Source of the DNA: Cercophora sp. LCS_1
Lineage: Eukaryota; Ascomycota; Sordariomycetes; Sordariales; Lasiosphaeriaceae
NCBI GenBank assembly: GCA_036250225.1
Contig: JAPZLL010000072.1
Location: 1 to 64,000 of the forward strand
Direction of reading: 5' to 3'
DNA length: 64,000 nt
Of this stretch, positions 43,190 through 52,655 are shown piece after piece. The notes beneath the pieces are model-generated. The model searched no databases, was not told the DNA's origin, and worked only from the letters and a program-made list of their open reading frames with translations. Position numbers and translations under genes: made by a program. Every line of letters begins with the position of its first letter. Within the stretch, counting starts at the first letter, position 1.

Positions 43190-43224
43190 CACGGCCTCTG
43201 GGGCGGTGAGAATTGCAGCGATTG
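43190..43224 (+). repeat. Dispersed ~35-base element, copy E (most diverged)
   Basis: Reads TCACGGCCTCTGGGG, CGGT, GAGAATTGCAGCGATTG, 91 bases after copy D in the same orientation. It keeps both blocks with about five substitutions. Confidence 0.65.
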
Positions 43225-44092
43225 TAGGCGAGGGACCGCTTTTGTAATAGGTTTCCGGAACGGGAGAGCATTGCCCCGGTGCGCGCCACACATCCCATTG
43301 GCTTGTCGCCCTGATAAATGGTTAGGAGAGGCAGGTCTTCAAAAATGAGTCAACCACTCATAACGACGGGGCAGGCAAATTTTCCCAGAGACTTTGGCGC
43401 GGCGAGGAAAAAAAAAGAAAATTGTAGTGAATTAGGCTTTGGTACCCTAGCCAGTGGGATAACAGTGTCCACCACCACCACCTTTGGCTTTTTGCTTCAA
43501 GAGAAAGACTCAGCAAGTACTCAGTAAGTCACCCGAATCTTCCTCAAAATCTGGCGAGCTCTCTTTTTGCTTTTTCTGCGATCTTTTCAACCTTTCCCCT
43601 CCAGCTCGGCAGGTGCCATGATTGAATCCCAGGGTAAGAGGTGTTAGTCCTTCGTGTGTCGTTCGTCACGGGCGTCGGTCGGATGAAATCATGAATCGTA
43701 AGGGCCAGTGTGAGTGTGGCCGTAAGGGTGACTTCGGCCTGAATCACCCCATGCATCTTGTCTGTAGCTCTTGCCAGTTTTGTAGGTCATTGGTCACGCC
43801 ATTTGTCCCTTCCAAACATCTAGGCAGGTACAACCAAGGCGACCCCACAAGGTTCTTACATTCCATCCCAAAAATGTACCTTTGGTACTAGGCATCTTGG
43901 CGGCTTCTTCCAGAAACCGGAGGCGGCGACGAATTTTGCCAGTCCTTGAGCAGCCCTTGACAAAGTCGCCAGTGCTCCCAGCCCAACATCGAATCGCTGT
44001 TCTTCCTTCCGGCGCATAAAAATTGAGCACGATACGTCTCTCGAGAGCTGTCTTCGGAATCACACGGTCCCAACCCAAGATCCCAGCCGACG

Positions 44093-45149
44093 ATGTCTCT
44101 CGCCGCCCTCCGAAACTGGTTTACCCAGTGGTACCCCCCCAATCCAACCTTTACAGAGGAATGCCTACCATCGCAATTCGACCGCGTCTTCCTCGTCACG
44201 GGTGGAAGCAAGGGCATTGGCTTTGAGTTGTGCAAGATGCTGTACACCACAGGCGCGACAATTTACATGGCATCCAGATCTCAGGTACGCGCACCCATGC
44301 TCCCACTTGCCAAGCCTAACGAGAGAACAGGAAGAAGCAGACCAAGCAATCAAGGATATCACATCGTCGGCGTGCGATATCAGAACCCCCGGTGTTCTCA
44401 AGTTCTTGTGCCTCGACCTCATGGACCTCGCAACTATCAAGACCGCCGCAGAGGAATTCGCCAAGCAAGAAACCTGCCTCGATGTTCTCTGGCTCCAAGC
44501 CGGCATCGGCGCTCGGAGCGTCCCACCATTGACAAAGACAAAGCAAGGCCTCGACGCTTTCATCGGGGCACACTGTGTGGCGCATCTCTTCCTCGCCGAG
44601 CTGCTTCTCCCTCAGCTTCGCGAAGCAGCAAAGATACAAATTCCTGGCACCGTCCGCCTGGTCTGGACCGCCAGCTCTCTTGCCGAGTTGGCCACGTCGA
44701 ACGGAGGAATCGAGATGGACAGGCTTGACGGGATAGGGATTCCCATCCGCGACTACGCGGCTTCAAAGGCGGGAAACTGGATCCTTGGAATCGAGTTTGG
44801 CAGACGACACGGCGGGGATACCAAGGCGCCGATTCTGAGCGTCACTCAGAACCCAGGGAACCTGAAGACGGGCATCTGGGAGAACGTTCAACGACCAATT
44901 CGCGCTTTCATGGATGCTTTTGTGTTGTACGAGCCGAAGTTTGGTGGATACACGGAGCTGTATGCGGGGTTGTCACCGGACTTGACTATGGAGAACCAAG
45001 GAGCATACATCATGCCGTGGGGAAGGATACAGGAGCATACGTCAAGGCAGGATATCCTGCAAGCGGCGAAGCCGGTGGAAGAGGGCGGTGGTGGACTGGG
45101 AGCCAAGTTTTGGGAGTGGTGTGAGGAGCAGTGGAAGGAGATGGCTTGA
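44093..45149 (+). CDS. Short-chain dehydrogenase/reductase (SDR), 336 aa
   Basis: Exon 1 is 44093-44284; a 46-base intron (GTACGC donor, CTAAC branch, AACAG acceptor) leads to exon 2, 44331-45149. The Rossmann motif is VFLVTGGSKGIGFELC (TGxxxGIG), then LWLQAGIGAR (the NNAG position, here QAGI), the catalytic Ser in VWTASSLAEL, and the catalytic pair in RDYAASKAGN (YxxxK). The N-terminal 28 residues (AALRNWFTQWYPPNPTF) and the C-terminal 60 residues extend the core, as in the fungal light-induced/retinol-dehydrogenase-like group of SDRs. NAD(P)H specificity and substrate are unknown. There are no neighbours that would place it in a pathway. Confidence 0.9.
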
Positions 45150-46417
45150 GCTGACAGTCACTCAGCTTCATCACCCACGGTACGGCAGCGTGCTCAACGA
45201 CCAAGGCTTGCCTCACACTAGCCCTAAGTGCAGGTCCTGTTATACGCACAACCAAACCTAGTTTAGTATCCCCAGATTGTCCAGGGGGCGTAGACTATAG
45301 TGTGCAAAGAACGAAGAGCCCAGGCTAGCTGAGGCCCAATCTAAAATCGAGAAGCGAACCCACCGATACCCCAGAGTACACGGGAAGCTATTGGAGCTCG
45401 TGGATGGGGTGGCCCAAGCAGATTGTTGGATTGACGGGGAAGCCAGTGAGTCAGTATCTTCTCTTGTGAGCTCCCTACACGGGGGTCGGATACGCAGAGA
45501 GAGCTGGCTTGCTTGCGGTTCGGCGATGGCTACACGAAGGGGGTCGACAGGGCTGCGGTGATCAACGGTGGAGAACTCATCTGGGCAGCTTCAAGATGAC
45601 CCATGTAACACTCTATACCAAGTTTCAATACCAAGATATTACGTACTATCTTACAACGTGTACCAGTATATTACCGCACAGTAGGCTAGCTCAGAAAGCG
45701 CACCAGTACTAATGTTCGTTCGATTCTATATAAGAAGAGGGGGCATATCTAAACCTTAGACCTTGGAGGATGGGCAGTAATCCTTTGGCGACAAGGGCAC
45801 TAGTCTTCTAATACGGTTGGGCTGGCCATGGCAACCCAGAAAGTAGACTGTTTCGCTAGGCTGTAGACTCTTATTGACGAAACGATCTAGTCTACATATA
45901 GCTGGCTCTTGGTGTCGTGGTGTAATTGATGATAGCACTTATCAGATATGTTGTATGAGCACCCTCTTGCGGATCGGAGCATTCTGCTCGGTTTTCTGTC
46001 GTTTTACTCGCATCATCGCTCCTTGCTCCCCAGCCCTAGGCCAAGAATCCTCACCGTTCCAGATTAGTGGGCTGCGGATTGCTGGCTCCTCTGAATAGAA
46101 AGTAATGAAACAAATGAGGCGGCTAGGGCGGCGCGAGGGCTGGGAACAGAATAATCCGATCAACGTCATTGGCGACCGATTTCTAAGTGGGGTCAAGTGT
46201 TTGGCAACCTACCGCGCTACCGCGCTAGATAAGCGATCAGGATTGGTTGGTTGGTCCTCAATCCTCATCCAGTGGTGGGAGGGGGGGGGCAATGCGGCGG
46301 CTGAGCGCTGAGCCATCCCTCCTCGCGCTCGCATAAAGCCCCGCCGCGCCCCTTTATACTCGTTGTTGTCAACTTACCCCGCATTGATCCCATTGTGCAC
46401 ACGACTCAACTGACGGC
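45150..46417. other. Intergenic, 1.3 kb, A/T-richer left and centre
   Basis: 45600-46250 has A/T-rich, stop-rich sequence that could be a decayed repeat, but no transposon motif was identified. Short frames such as 45756-45938 (minus) have protein-like runs but no family. A TATA-like CTTTATACTCG at 46350 lies about 65 bases before the next ATG. Confidence 0.45.
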
Positions 46418-47744
46418 ATGGACCCCCTCAGTGCGTCGTCGAGCGTGCTGACACTTGTTGTTTTTGCATTTCAATCCAGTGTAGCTCTTTATACGACAGT
46501 CCGGAGCTTCCGAAGCCAGGACAAAGACGTTCGCGCATTGCGAGACGAGCTCGGCGACCTGAGCAAGGTGCTCGAGTCCCTTCAACAAACGGCCGGCGCC
46601 TATGCGACGGTTGACCTCGATGACCTGAAGTTGCCACTTCACCGTTGCGGCAAAGCATGCGAAGAATATGGGGACATTATTACAAAATGCACAAAGCATT
46701 CCGACGGATCGCGCCCGAGTTTGCGCGATTGGGTGACCCAGAAGTACCTGCAGGGAGATATCAACCAGTTTCGGGAGATGTTGGCCGGGTACAAGTCGAC
46801 CATCAATGTGGCTATCGCCCATGCAAATCTGTCAGCCTTTTTTTTTTTTTTGCTTCTATGCCAACAACCCAAGCTGACAATACTTTTTTCTGTCCAGTCG
46901 CGTTGCCGCCATCACCCCTACGGTACTCGAAGACTATAAAGAGATGGTCCGTGATACCAGCAACGATCTCAAGGGACACATGGAGAGGCTAGAGGCGACG
47001 ATTGAGATCCTTGCTGCTAAGAAGACTTTAACGGCTACTAAGGACGACGCCGAATGGCAAGCGATGTTGGAAGAAAAGGCCTGCACTCAACAAGGTCTAA
47101 AAATTTGCGCTCAGCTCTCCATTCAGATCGGCAACGTAATATCAGCGCACCAGCAGCGTCCTCGAGCCCCGCAGCATCCTCAGATGCCGCAGCGCCATCT
47201 AGCTCATCAATACATCAGGGACGGAATGCGCTCGACAAACGACTCGATTCGAGCACTGGCACACAAGTTGCAGGAGTACGAGGCCCAAATCGAGGAGCAG
47301 ATCGACGCCATGGATTCGACCGCCGAATCGCCCGATGAGCAACTTACACGGTTGAAAGAGACAAAGGAGAGCATCCACCAGTGTCTCAAGGTTGTTTCTG
47401 ATGCGAATGACACTGCTGACATCGAACGGCGGAACGTTTTTGAGGACATCACTATGGCTGATGAGGCGTACGACTTCTCAATCTCTACCTTTGGCGATCT
47501 TATTACTGCCAGACGGATCCATCTAACTGGGCGGTCGCGTCACATAGGCGGACAGCTGACCAGTGCGGACTACCAGGCAACTATTGAGGCTGTTAAAATG
47601 GTAGATTTGAATTATCAGCGGGGAGCTCGGGATATCGAGGAAAACGGCGATCCCGATTCATCTGCCTCTACAACAGTTGGGCGAGAGGGAACAAGCGAGT
47701 TCAATTCGCGCTACGGGCGTGGATACCAGCTCCCAACGCTCTAG
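46418..47744 (+). CDS. Helo-like / fungal STAND N-terminal domain protein without NTPase, 419 aa
   Basis: Exon 1 (46418-46830) and exon 2 (46898-47744) are joined by a 67-base intron carrying a T13 run and GCTGAC branch; the junction restores ANLRVAAITP in frame. Residues 1-215 match the fungal N-terminal domain of STAND proteins (helo-like_N; also in the azaphilone cluster protein L). Landmarks are MDPLSASSSVLTLVVFAFQS, the SFRSQDKDVRALRDELGDLS stretch, RCGKACEEYGDIITKC and LEDYKEMVRDTSNDLKGHME. Full NLR-like proteins continue into NACHT or NB-ARC and repeats. Here a second helical region (about 225-345, HKLQEYEAQIEEQIDAMDST) and a disordered tail follow, with no P-loop. It may be a stand-alone helper or cell-death effector domain. 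In related proteins the hydrophobic N-terminal helix inserts in membranes. That activity is not shown here. Confidence 0.85.
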
Positions 47745-47856
47745 CAGGAGTAAGGGAATCAGGTTCCCTGAACAGCATGCTCAGATTAGCAAATGAAAGT
47801 TCAGGACAGCCAAGAACTAGCTTGTATCGCTCCCACCCACCCACTCTATCCTGTCC

Positions 47857-48350
47857 TCCCAAGCCACAGCCCTCACCGCCCTCCTCCTCCTCCTCCTCCT
47901 CCTCACAGCGAGCGGGGCAGCCAGGCCCATCCTCACCCCCCGCAAGACCGCCGTGTGCTACGCCGGCGAAACCCTATCCCTCCACTGCTACAACGGCGAC
48001 AACGGCGCCAACGACAACCCCCCAGGGCTAGTCGCAACCCACATCCAGTACGTCGCGACATACCTGCGCAAGTACGGACGTGAGAACCCCCGCAAGCCGT
48101 GCTTCTGCACCCTCCTTGCGGGCCCCCAAGGGAAGTTGTAACGACGAGACGCTCTACAGCTACGGCAGAGTGCAGGCGCTCATCAAGCACATCAACGTCA
48201 CTGCCTACACGAGCGTTTTGTACGCAGATATTGCGACACCCATTGAACGGGGGCTCGGGCGTGGATGCGGCGGCTCGGGTGCGCAGTCTGATTAGGTGTA
48301 AGACGGATGGTGGCCGCCGGGCGGGCGTGTTAGCTAATGCGACGAATCTA
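47857..48350 (+). pseudogene. Broken secreted-protein gene (three frames)
   Basis: A Leu-run signal-like segment (ALTALLLLLLLTASGAAR, built on a CTC microsatellite) precedes RKTAVCYAGETLSLHCYNGD and THIQYVATYLRKYGRENPRK. The frame then ends at TAA 48139, but sequence continues one base shifted as CNDETLYSYGRVQALIKHIN and TSVLYADIAT. It shifts again near 48243 into NGGSGVDAAARVRSLIRC and DGGRRAGVLANATN. The order (LHC-Y..., YLR-YG, KHIN, SVL-DIAT, DGGR, VNATN-like) resembles a family of small secreted fungal proteins that I recall but cannot name. There is no ATG in frame at the start. At least two frameshifts and no start codon argue for a pseudogene. Confidence 0.55.
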
Positions 48351-48399
48351 GCGTCAAGGTCGAGCTTTCGTGGAGTCTCGACAGGGGTAAGCATCCACA

Positions 48400-48915
48400 G
48401 GTCCCGGCCGATGTGTACCTTAGTGAAGTGCGCGTATATTAAGCAAAATGCGTCAACTGTGCAGGGCTGACTTTCTCCGTTGCCGGTAGCCAGGGCAGCG
48501 AGGCAGGTGTGTTCAGCCCGGAAGGCTGTATCCCATCCGCGAAAGCCCGCCCAGAAACCCTCGCAGTCATCGCCATGGAGGACGTAGTCGCAGTAACCGA
48601 TGCGGCGGAAAGACACCTTGTAGCTTCCGGCGGGCTCGTAGGGGGGTCCGTAAGCTGTCGACCGCGATAAGTCCAGCCCTGGTAGGTATGAGTGTCTGCT
48701 GGGGAGGTACTGTATGGGAAGTCAAACTCCAAGGAGGGGTCGGTGATGACCATCACCAAATATGACAATGCGTCCACGATGGGGGCTGCTGCGACTGAGG
48801 GTATACCAAATTTTGTAAAAATGCCAAGTGGGATTGATGCGGTACATCGGCAGGTCTCCGTTGGAGACATGCATGGGGGCTTGGTTCAGGGCCAGTCGAT
48901 CCCAATGGTTGTTCT
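48400..48915 (-). pseudogene. Protein-like minus-strand relic spread over three frames
   Basis: Minus-strand segments read in order NHWDRLALNQAPMHVSNGDL with MYRINPTWHFYKIWYTLS (about 48910-48780), ITDPSLEFDFPYSTSPADTH (about 48740-48690) and AYGPPYEPAGSYKVSFRRIG with CDYVLHGDDCEGFWAGFRGW (about 48655-48530). Each stretch looks like folded protein, but no splice sites place them in one frame. The family was not recognised. Likely a decayed gene converging on the broken secreted-protein gene. Confidence 0.35.
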
Positions 48916-49005
48916 TTGTTCCTGAAAATCAAGAGAATGCTCTTGTCTACCCCTACAAACGGCGAGCAGCGATCCCCGACAAAAACCACCAAAGACATGT
49001 TCTTT

Positions 49006-49425
49006 CTACTTTCCAGAGTCCCCAAGCCGGAGCTTCTCTCGATATTCCCGGCGCTCAGGATCGCAAGCACTCCCGCACCTGGGGCAGGTGTAGCCACACG
49101 TCTCGATGCCGACCCACGTCACCGAGCAGCGGTTGCAGCGTCAGCAGCCTCGAGAAACGGCTCACTGAGAACGGCTGTTCCGCCATGCCGTTCTGCGACG
49201 CAAGTCCTCCTTGTGCTGGTCCCCTAGGTGATCCCTGAAGTGATCGTGTCGATGGAATGGTGCCATGTTCCGAGGGCATAACCGGTAGTCACAAAAGTAC
49301 TTTCTAAACCCCTTCTCTTCGGAATGCATCATTCTGAAATGTCGCCCAAAGTCGGCAGAGCGTGTGAAAGACTTCCCGCATCCTGAATGGTTGCACTGGT
49401 AGACCACCTTACCCTGCTTGAACAA
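49006..49425 (-). pseudogene. C2H2 zinc-finger gene with two in-frame TGA codons
   Basis: One frame runs from about 49425 to TAG 49006. It begins VVYQCNHSGCGKSFTRSADF with GRHFRMMH (C2H2 finger 1), then KYFCDYRLC, then FHRHDHFRDHLGDQHKEDLR (a finger of the 'RDHFRDH-x-HKED' type). After TGA at 49162-49164 and another TGA at 49141-49143, the same frame continues RCNRCSVTWVGIETCGYTCP with RCGSACDPERREYREKLRL. That is the terminal Cys-cluster module (WWRC-x-x-CL ... W-CP-x-C-x-x-x-CE) normally found in this fungal family. The second TGA sits where the first or second Trp of WWRC belongs (TGG to TGA). The first may be CGA to TGA. Both are RIP-type transitions, so this is a recently disabled gene rather than an old ruin. 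Its 5' end is also missing. Confidence 0.65.
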
Positions 49426-50554
49426 GGGGGCACCGCTGGTAGCGGAGCAACATGGATTAGGGTTTCTCTATAAATCTCTGATAAACCCTATTGAAAACTG
49501 TTTGAGGTAGTCCGACACGGCTGTCGTGGTTTTTCGATGATTCTCAGAGTCAGGGGCTTATTGTTCGCCTCTCCAGCGAAGTCAGAGGAAACTCTATTAT
49601 AGTACTGGTTAGTAGCAACGTTTAGGGGCAAAAGGTAGTCATTACCAGCTGAACGGATTACGTTAGTTCAGCTCTGTGAGCCCGGGCAGTCACGCCTCCC
49701 ATCTTGCGTGTTCTAGCCCGAGGCCAGAACACGTTTTTTCCTATTAAAATTGTTCATTTCACGAATAGGGTCCCATTTTGGCCATCTGTATATATAGGAT
49801 CAGTTCTAGACCCCCTCGGTCATCGTTGAAATGATTCGGCGGCTACGGCGCAGCCTACCGAAAACGCTGATGAGGGTGAGCAAAGGTGAGCCAGCCTGAG
49901 CCAGGGTGAGGAACGTCACGTAATCCAGATCCGAAAAAGGAAATTTTGTGTGCCCAGATTCGTCGCACTCAACAGCTATAAGAAAGGCTCTCTGGCATGG
50001 CCAGAGAGCCGACGAGCAGTAGAATCACGTTTTTGCAGCCCGCAATAAGAAGTGCGGTGTTTCTGACATATACACACCAGACCTGCTAGGAAGAAGACTC
50101 CCAGTCGAGGCGGCCTCAACCAAGGAGGAATTCTCAGGCTCTTTCCGCCAATTTGGGGCTGTCTTGCTAGACTGGCAGATTGACAATGTATGTTGAGTCG
50201 TAAGCGGCTCTTTTTCTTCCCGACTTCGAGGTTTGTGATTCGTTGACGGCGAGAGGGAAACGCCAAGAGGAAGACCGTATTTCGCATTCACAACCGAAGA
50301 TCGGCGGCGGGGCGGGACGAGGGGTCGCCACGCAGCCGGGACGCGAGATCTACCAATACGAACCACCAAAACACTGGAGCTCTTCGCATTCTTCGTTTTT
50401 TTTTTTCAAGACAGGGTGATCCTGTGCATCCGCTGTGACGTGATGGCTTCAGAGGACAATGGGAGCAATGTGTATAAGAGAGTACCACTATTTCCACCAA
50501 GTCTTGGGAATCACGCATGGCACACGAAACCAGGTTAAACTTACCTGGTTGTTG
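49426..50554. other. Intergenic, 1.1 kb
   Basis: A/T-rich at 49440-49800, with no gene supported. The right part is the promoter and 5' UTR of the beta-lactamase-like gene and includes a T-run at 50397-50406. Confidence 0.45.
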
Positions 50555-52356
50555 ATGATGAGACTCCTCAAGCTCTTTGCCCTTGCCCATGCTACGGCCG
50601 TGGCACTCGAGTGTCACACCGAGCCCATCCTTCCTCGGCCTCAAAACCTAGTCCAGTCGGAATCATTCCAGAACTCTCTGTCCGGTCTCACCGAGAAGCT
50701 AGACGCTGCCATCGCTGGCGAGATCAAAGCAGGCTGGGACACCAGAAACGTCTCCATGTCCATCGGCCTTCTCAGTTACAACCAGCCCGACCCCAGCGTT
50801 CCCATCTGGGAATACCACCACCTCGCATCCGGCAACGTAAACGGCACAAAGAAGGTCAATCGAGACTCCCAGTACCTGATCGGGTCCGTCTCCAAAGTCA
50901 TCACAGACGCCATCCTCCTCCGAAGCGGTATCGACCTCGACGCTCCCATCACCTCCTTCATCCCGGCCCTTGATAACGACACATCCATCATCCACTGGAA
51001 GAACATTACCCTCCGCTCCCTCGCCGGCCAACTAGCCGGCATCCCAACAAACTGTCCGTCTCATCCCGTTCCCCATATCCGTCCCTGCTAACCCCATGGC
51101 CAGACGGTTTCTCGGAGTACTACTACCTCAACTTCTACTTTGAGCTGCTCGGATTCCCCACCCTCCCCAACACCTCCTACCCCCCCTGCGGCGTCTTCGG
51201 CCTCAACAAAGGCTGCACCAAAGACCAATACCTCACCGGCCTCCTGCACTCGCACCCAACCGCCGACCCCTCCACCCGCCCCGTCTACTCCAACGTAGCC
51301 TTCGCCCTCGCCATCTACGCCCTCTCCTCTGTGACAAACAAAACCTACACCGAGCTCCTCTCCCCACTCCCCATGCACTCCACCTTCCCCGCCCCAGGGA
51401 ACGACTCCCTTGCCGTAATCCCACCCGTCCCCAACAACTGGGGTTCTTCCTACGGCGACGACGCCCCCGGAGGCGGTCTAGTCTCCACCCTCTCCGATTT
51501 ATCAGTGTTCTTCCACGCCATTTTGTCACGAGATCCCAAGCTCGGCCTGAGCGAGACGCAGATCCGCGAATGGCTCAAGCCGCATGCGTTTACGGGGTCA
51601 CCGTACAGTTTCGTCGGTATGCCGTGGGAGATCTTTCGGCCTGCGCCTGGGTTGGTTTTCCCGGACTACAACGCGACAACGGGTGAGGGCGGGCACATTG
51701 TGACGATATACCAAAAGGGGGGCGGGGCGTATGGGTACCGGTCGCATGTGGCGTTGGTGGAGGAGTATGGTCTTGGTTTGGTGGTTCTCACGGCTGGGGG
51801 CCAAAATGCGCTTGAGATTGTGACGAGTGCGGTGTTGGGTGTTGTTTTGCCTGCGGCGGATGAGGCTGCGAGGGAGGAGGTAGAGAGACAATATGTGGGG
51901 GTTTGGGAAGCGAATGGTGATGCTATCAATGCGACGGTTGAGGTGGATGGGGTCGGGCTCAAGTTGGCCGGGCTGTGGAGGGATGGGAGTGATATTTTGG
52001 AGGGGTTGCGGGAGTTGTGGGATGTTACGGTGAATGCGTTTTTGCCCAGTAGGTTGAACAAGTTGTTTCGGTTGTATCCTGCGTCGGTGGAGAGGAAGGC
52101 ACAAGTGGAGGGACGGGAGGTGGTGTTGGAGGATTGGCGGTTTCAGTGGGATATGGAGTTTGATACGGCGAGTGATTTGCCTGGGGAGAGACTGGCTGGG
52201 AATGATTGCTTGAGTTGGACGTTGGGAGATTGGATGCATTACGGCAGTGAGCCGGTCGATCGGGTGGTGTTTGTCAAGGATGCGCAGACGGGGAAGGTGC
52301 TTTGGTTGGATGTTCCGTTTTTGAGGACCGGGATGATGGAGAAGGCGGCAGTGTGA
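50555..52356 (+). CDS. Secreted beta-lactamase/penicillin-binding-like serine hydrolase, 583 aa
   Basis: Exon 1 (50555-51053, or from the adjacent ATG at 50558) and exon 2 (51104-52356) are joined by a 50-base intron (GTCCGT donor, GCTAAC branch). The signal peptide is MMRLLKLFALAHATAVALEC. The class C/PBP fold shows YLIGSVSKVITDAILL (SxxK nucleophile and base), RPVYSNVAFALAIYAL (YxN) and GGGAYGYRSHVALVEE in place of the KTG strand. The W-x-N-IT-LRSLAGQLAGIPTN block is typical of fungal LACTB-like esterases. A long C-terminal extension (about 380-583, beta-rich with several Trp) resembles the accessory domain of this family. The family includes esterases and transesterases acting on secondary metabolites. 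True penicillin hydrolysis is unlikely but cannot be excluded. The substrate is unknown, and no cluster neighbours were found. Confidence 0.9.
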
Positions 52357-52655
52357 AGGTTCCATTCAGGATTTAATTTCGATCTACATTAATAACGATC
52401 ATCTTCACAGACAAAATTGCTCGGAAGGGGACGTAGACTCGATCTGCACCGACTTGTGACCCACGCGATGCGGTGGCATGGCACTGCGGTGACAGTCACT
52501 GCGATTGGGTCACCAAAGCGGCCTACTCAGAAGTGTGCCATACCTAACCCTAACCCTTTATGTCAATCCCCTTGCCTGCCGGGATCTTCGAGATTGTCGA
52601 AAGTTTGATCTTGCCTCCGCCAAACGCAACTCACCTCAACGAAGCTCCGTAAACC

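Larger units (their letters stand above)
42387..44092. other. Intergenic, 1.7 kb, containing three copies of the dispersed element
   Basis: No coding frame is supported. Element copies C, D and E (42535, 43099 and 43190) all lie here in plus orientation. A weaker half-copy (GAAAATTGTAGTGAATT) lies near 43420 after a poly-A run. The rest is ordinary A/T-richer spacer and the promoter of the SDR gene. Confidence 0.5.
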
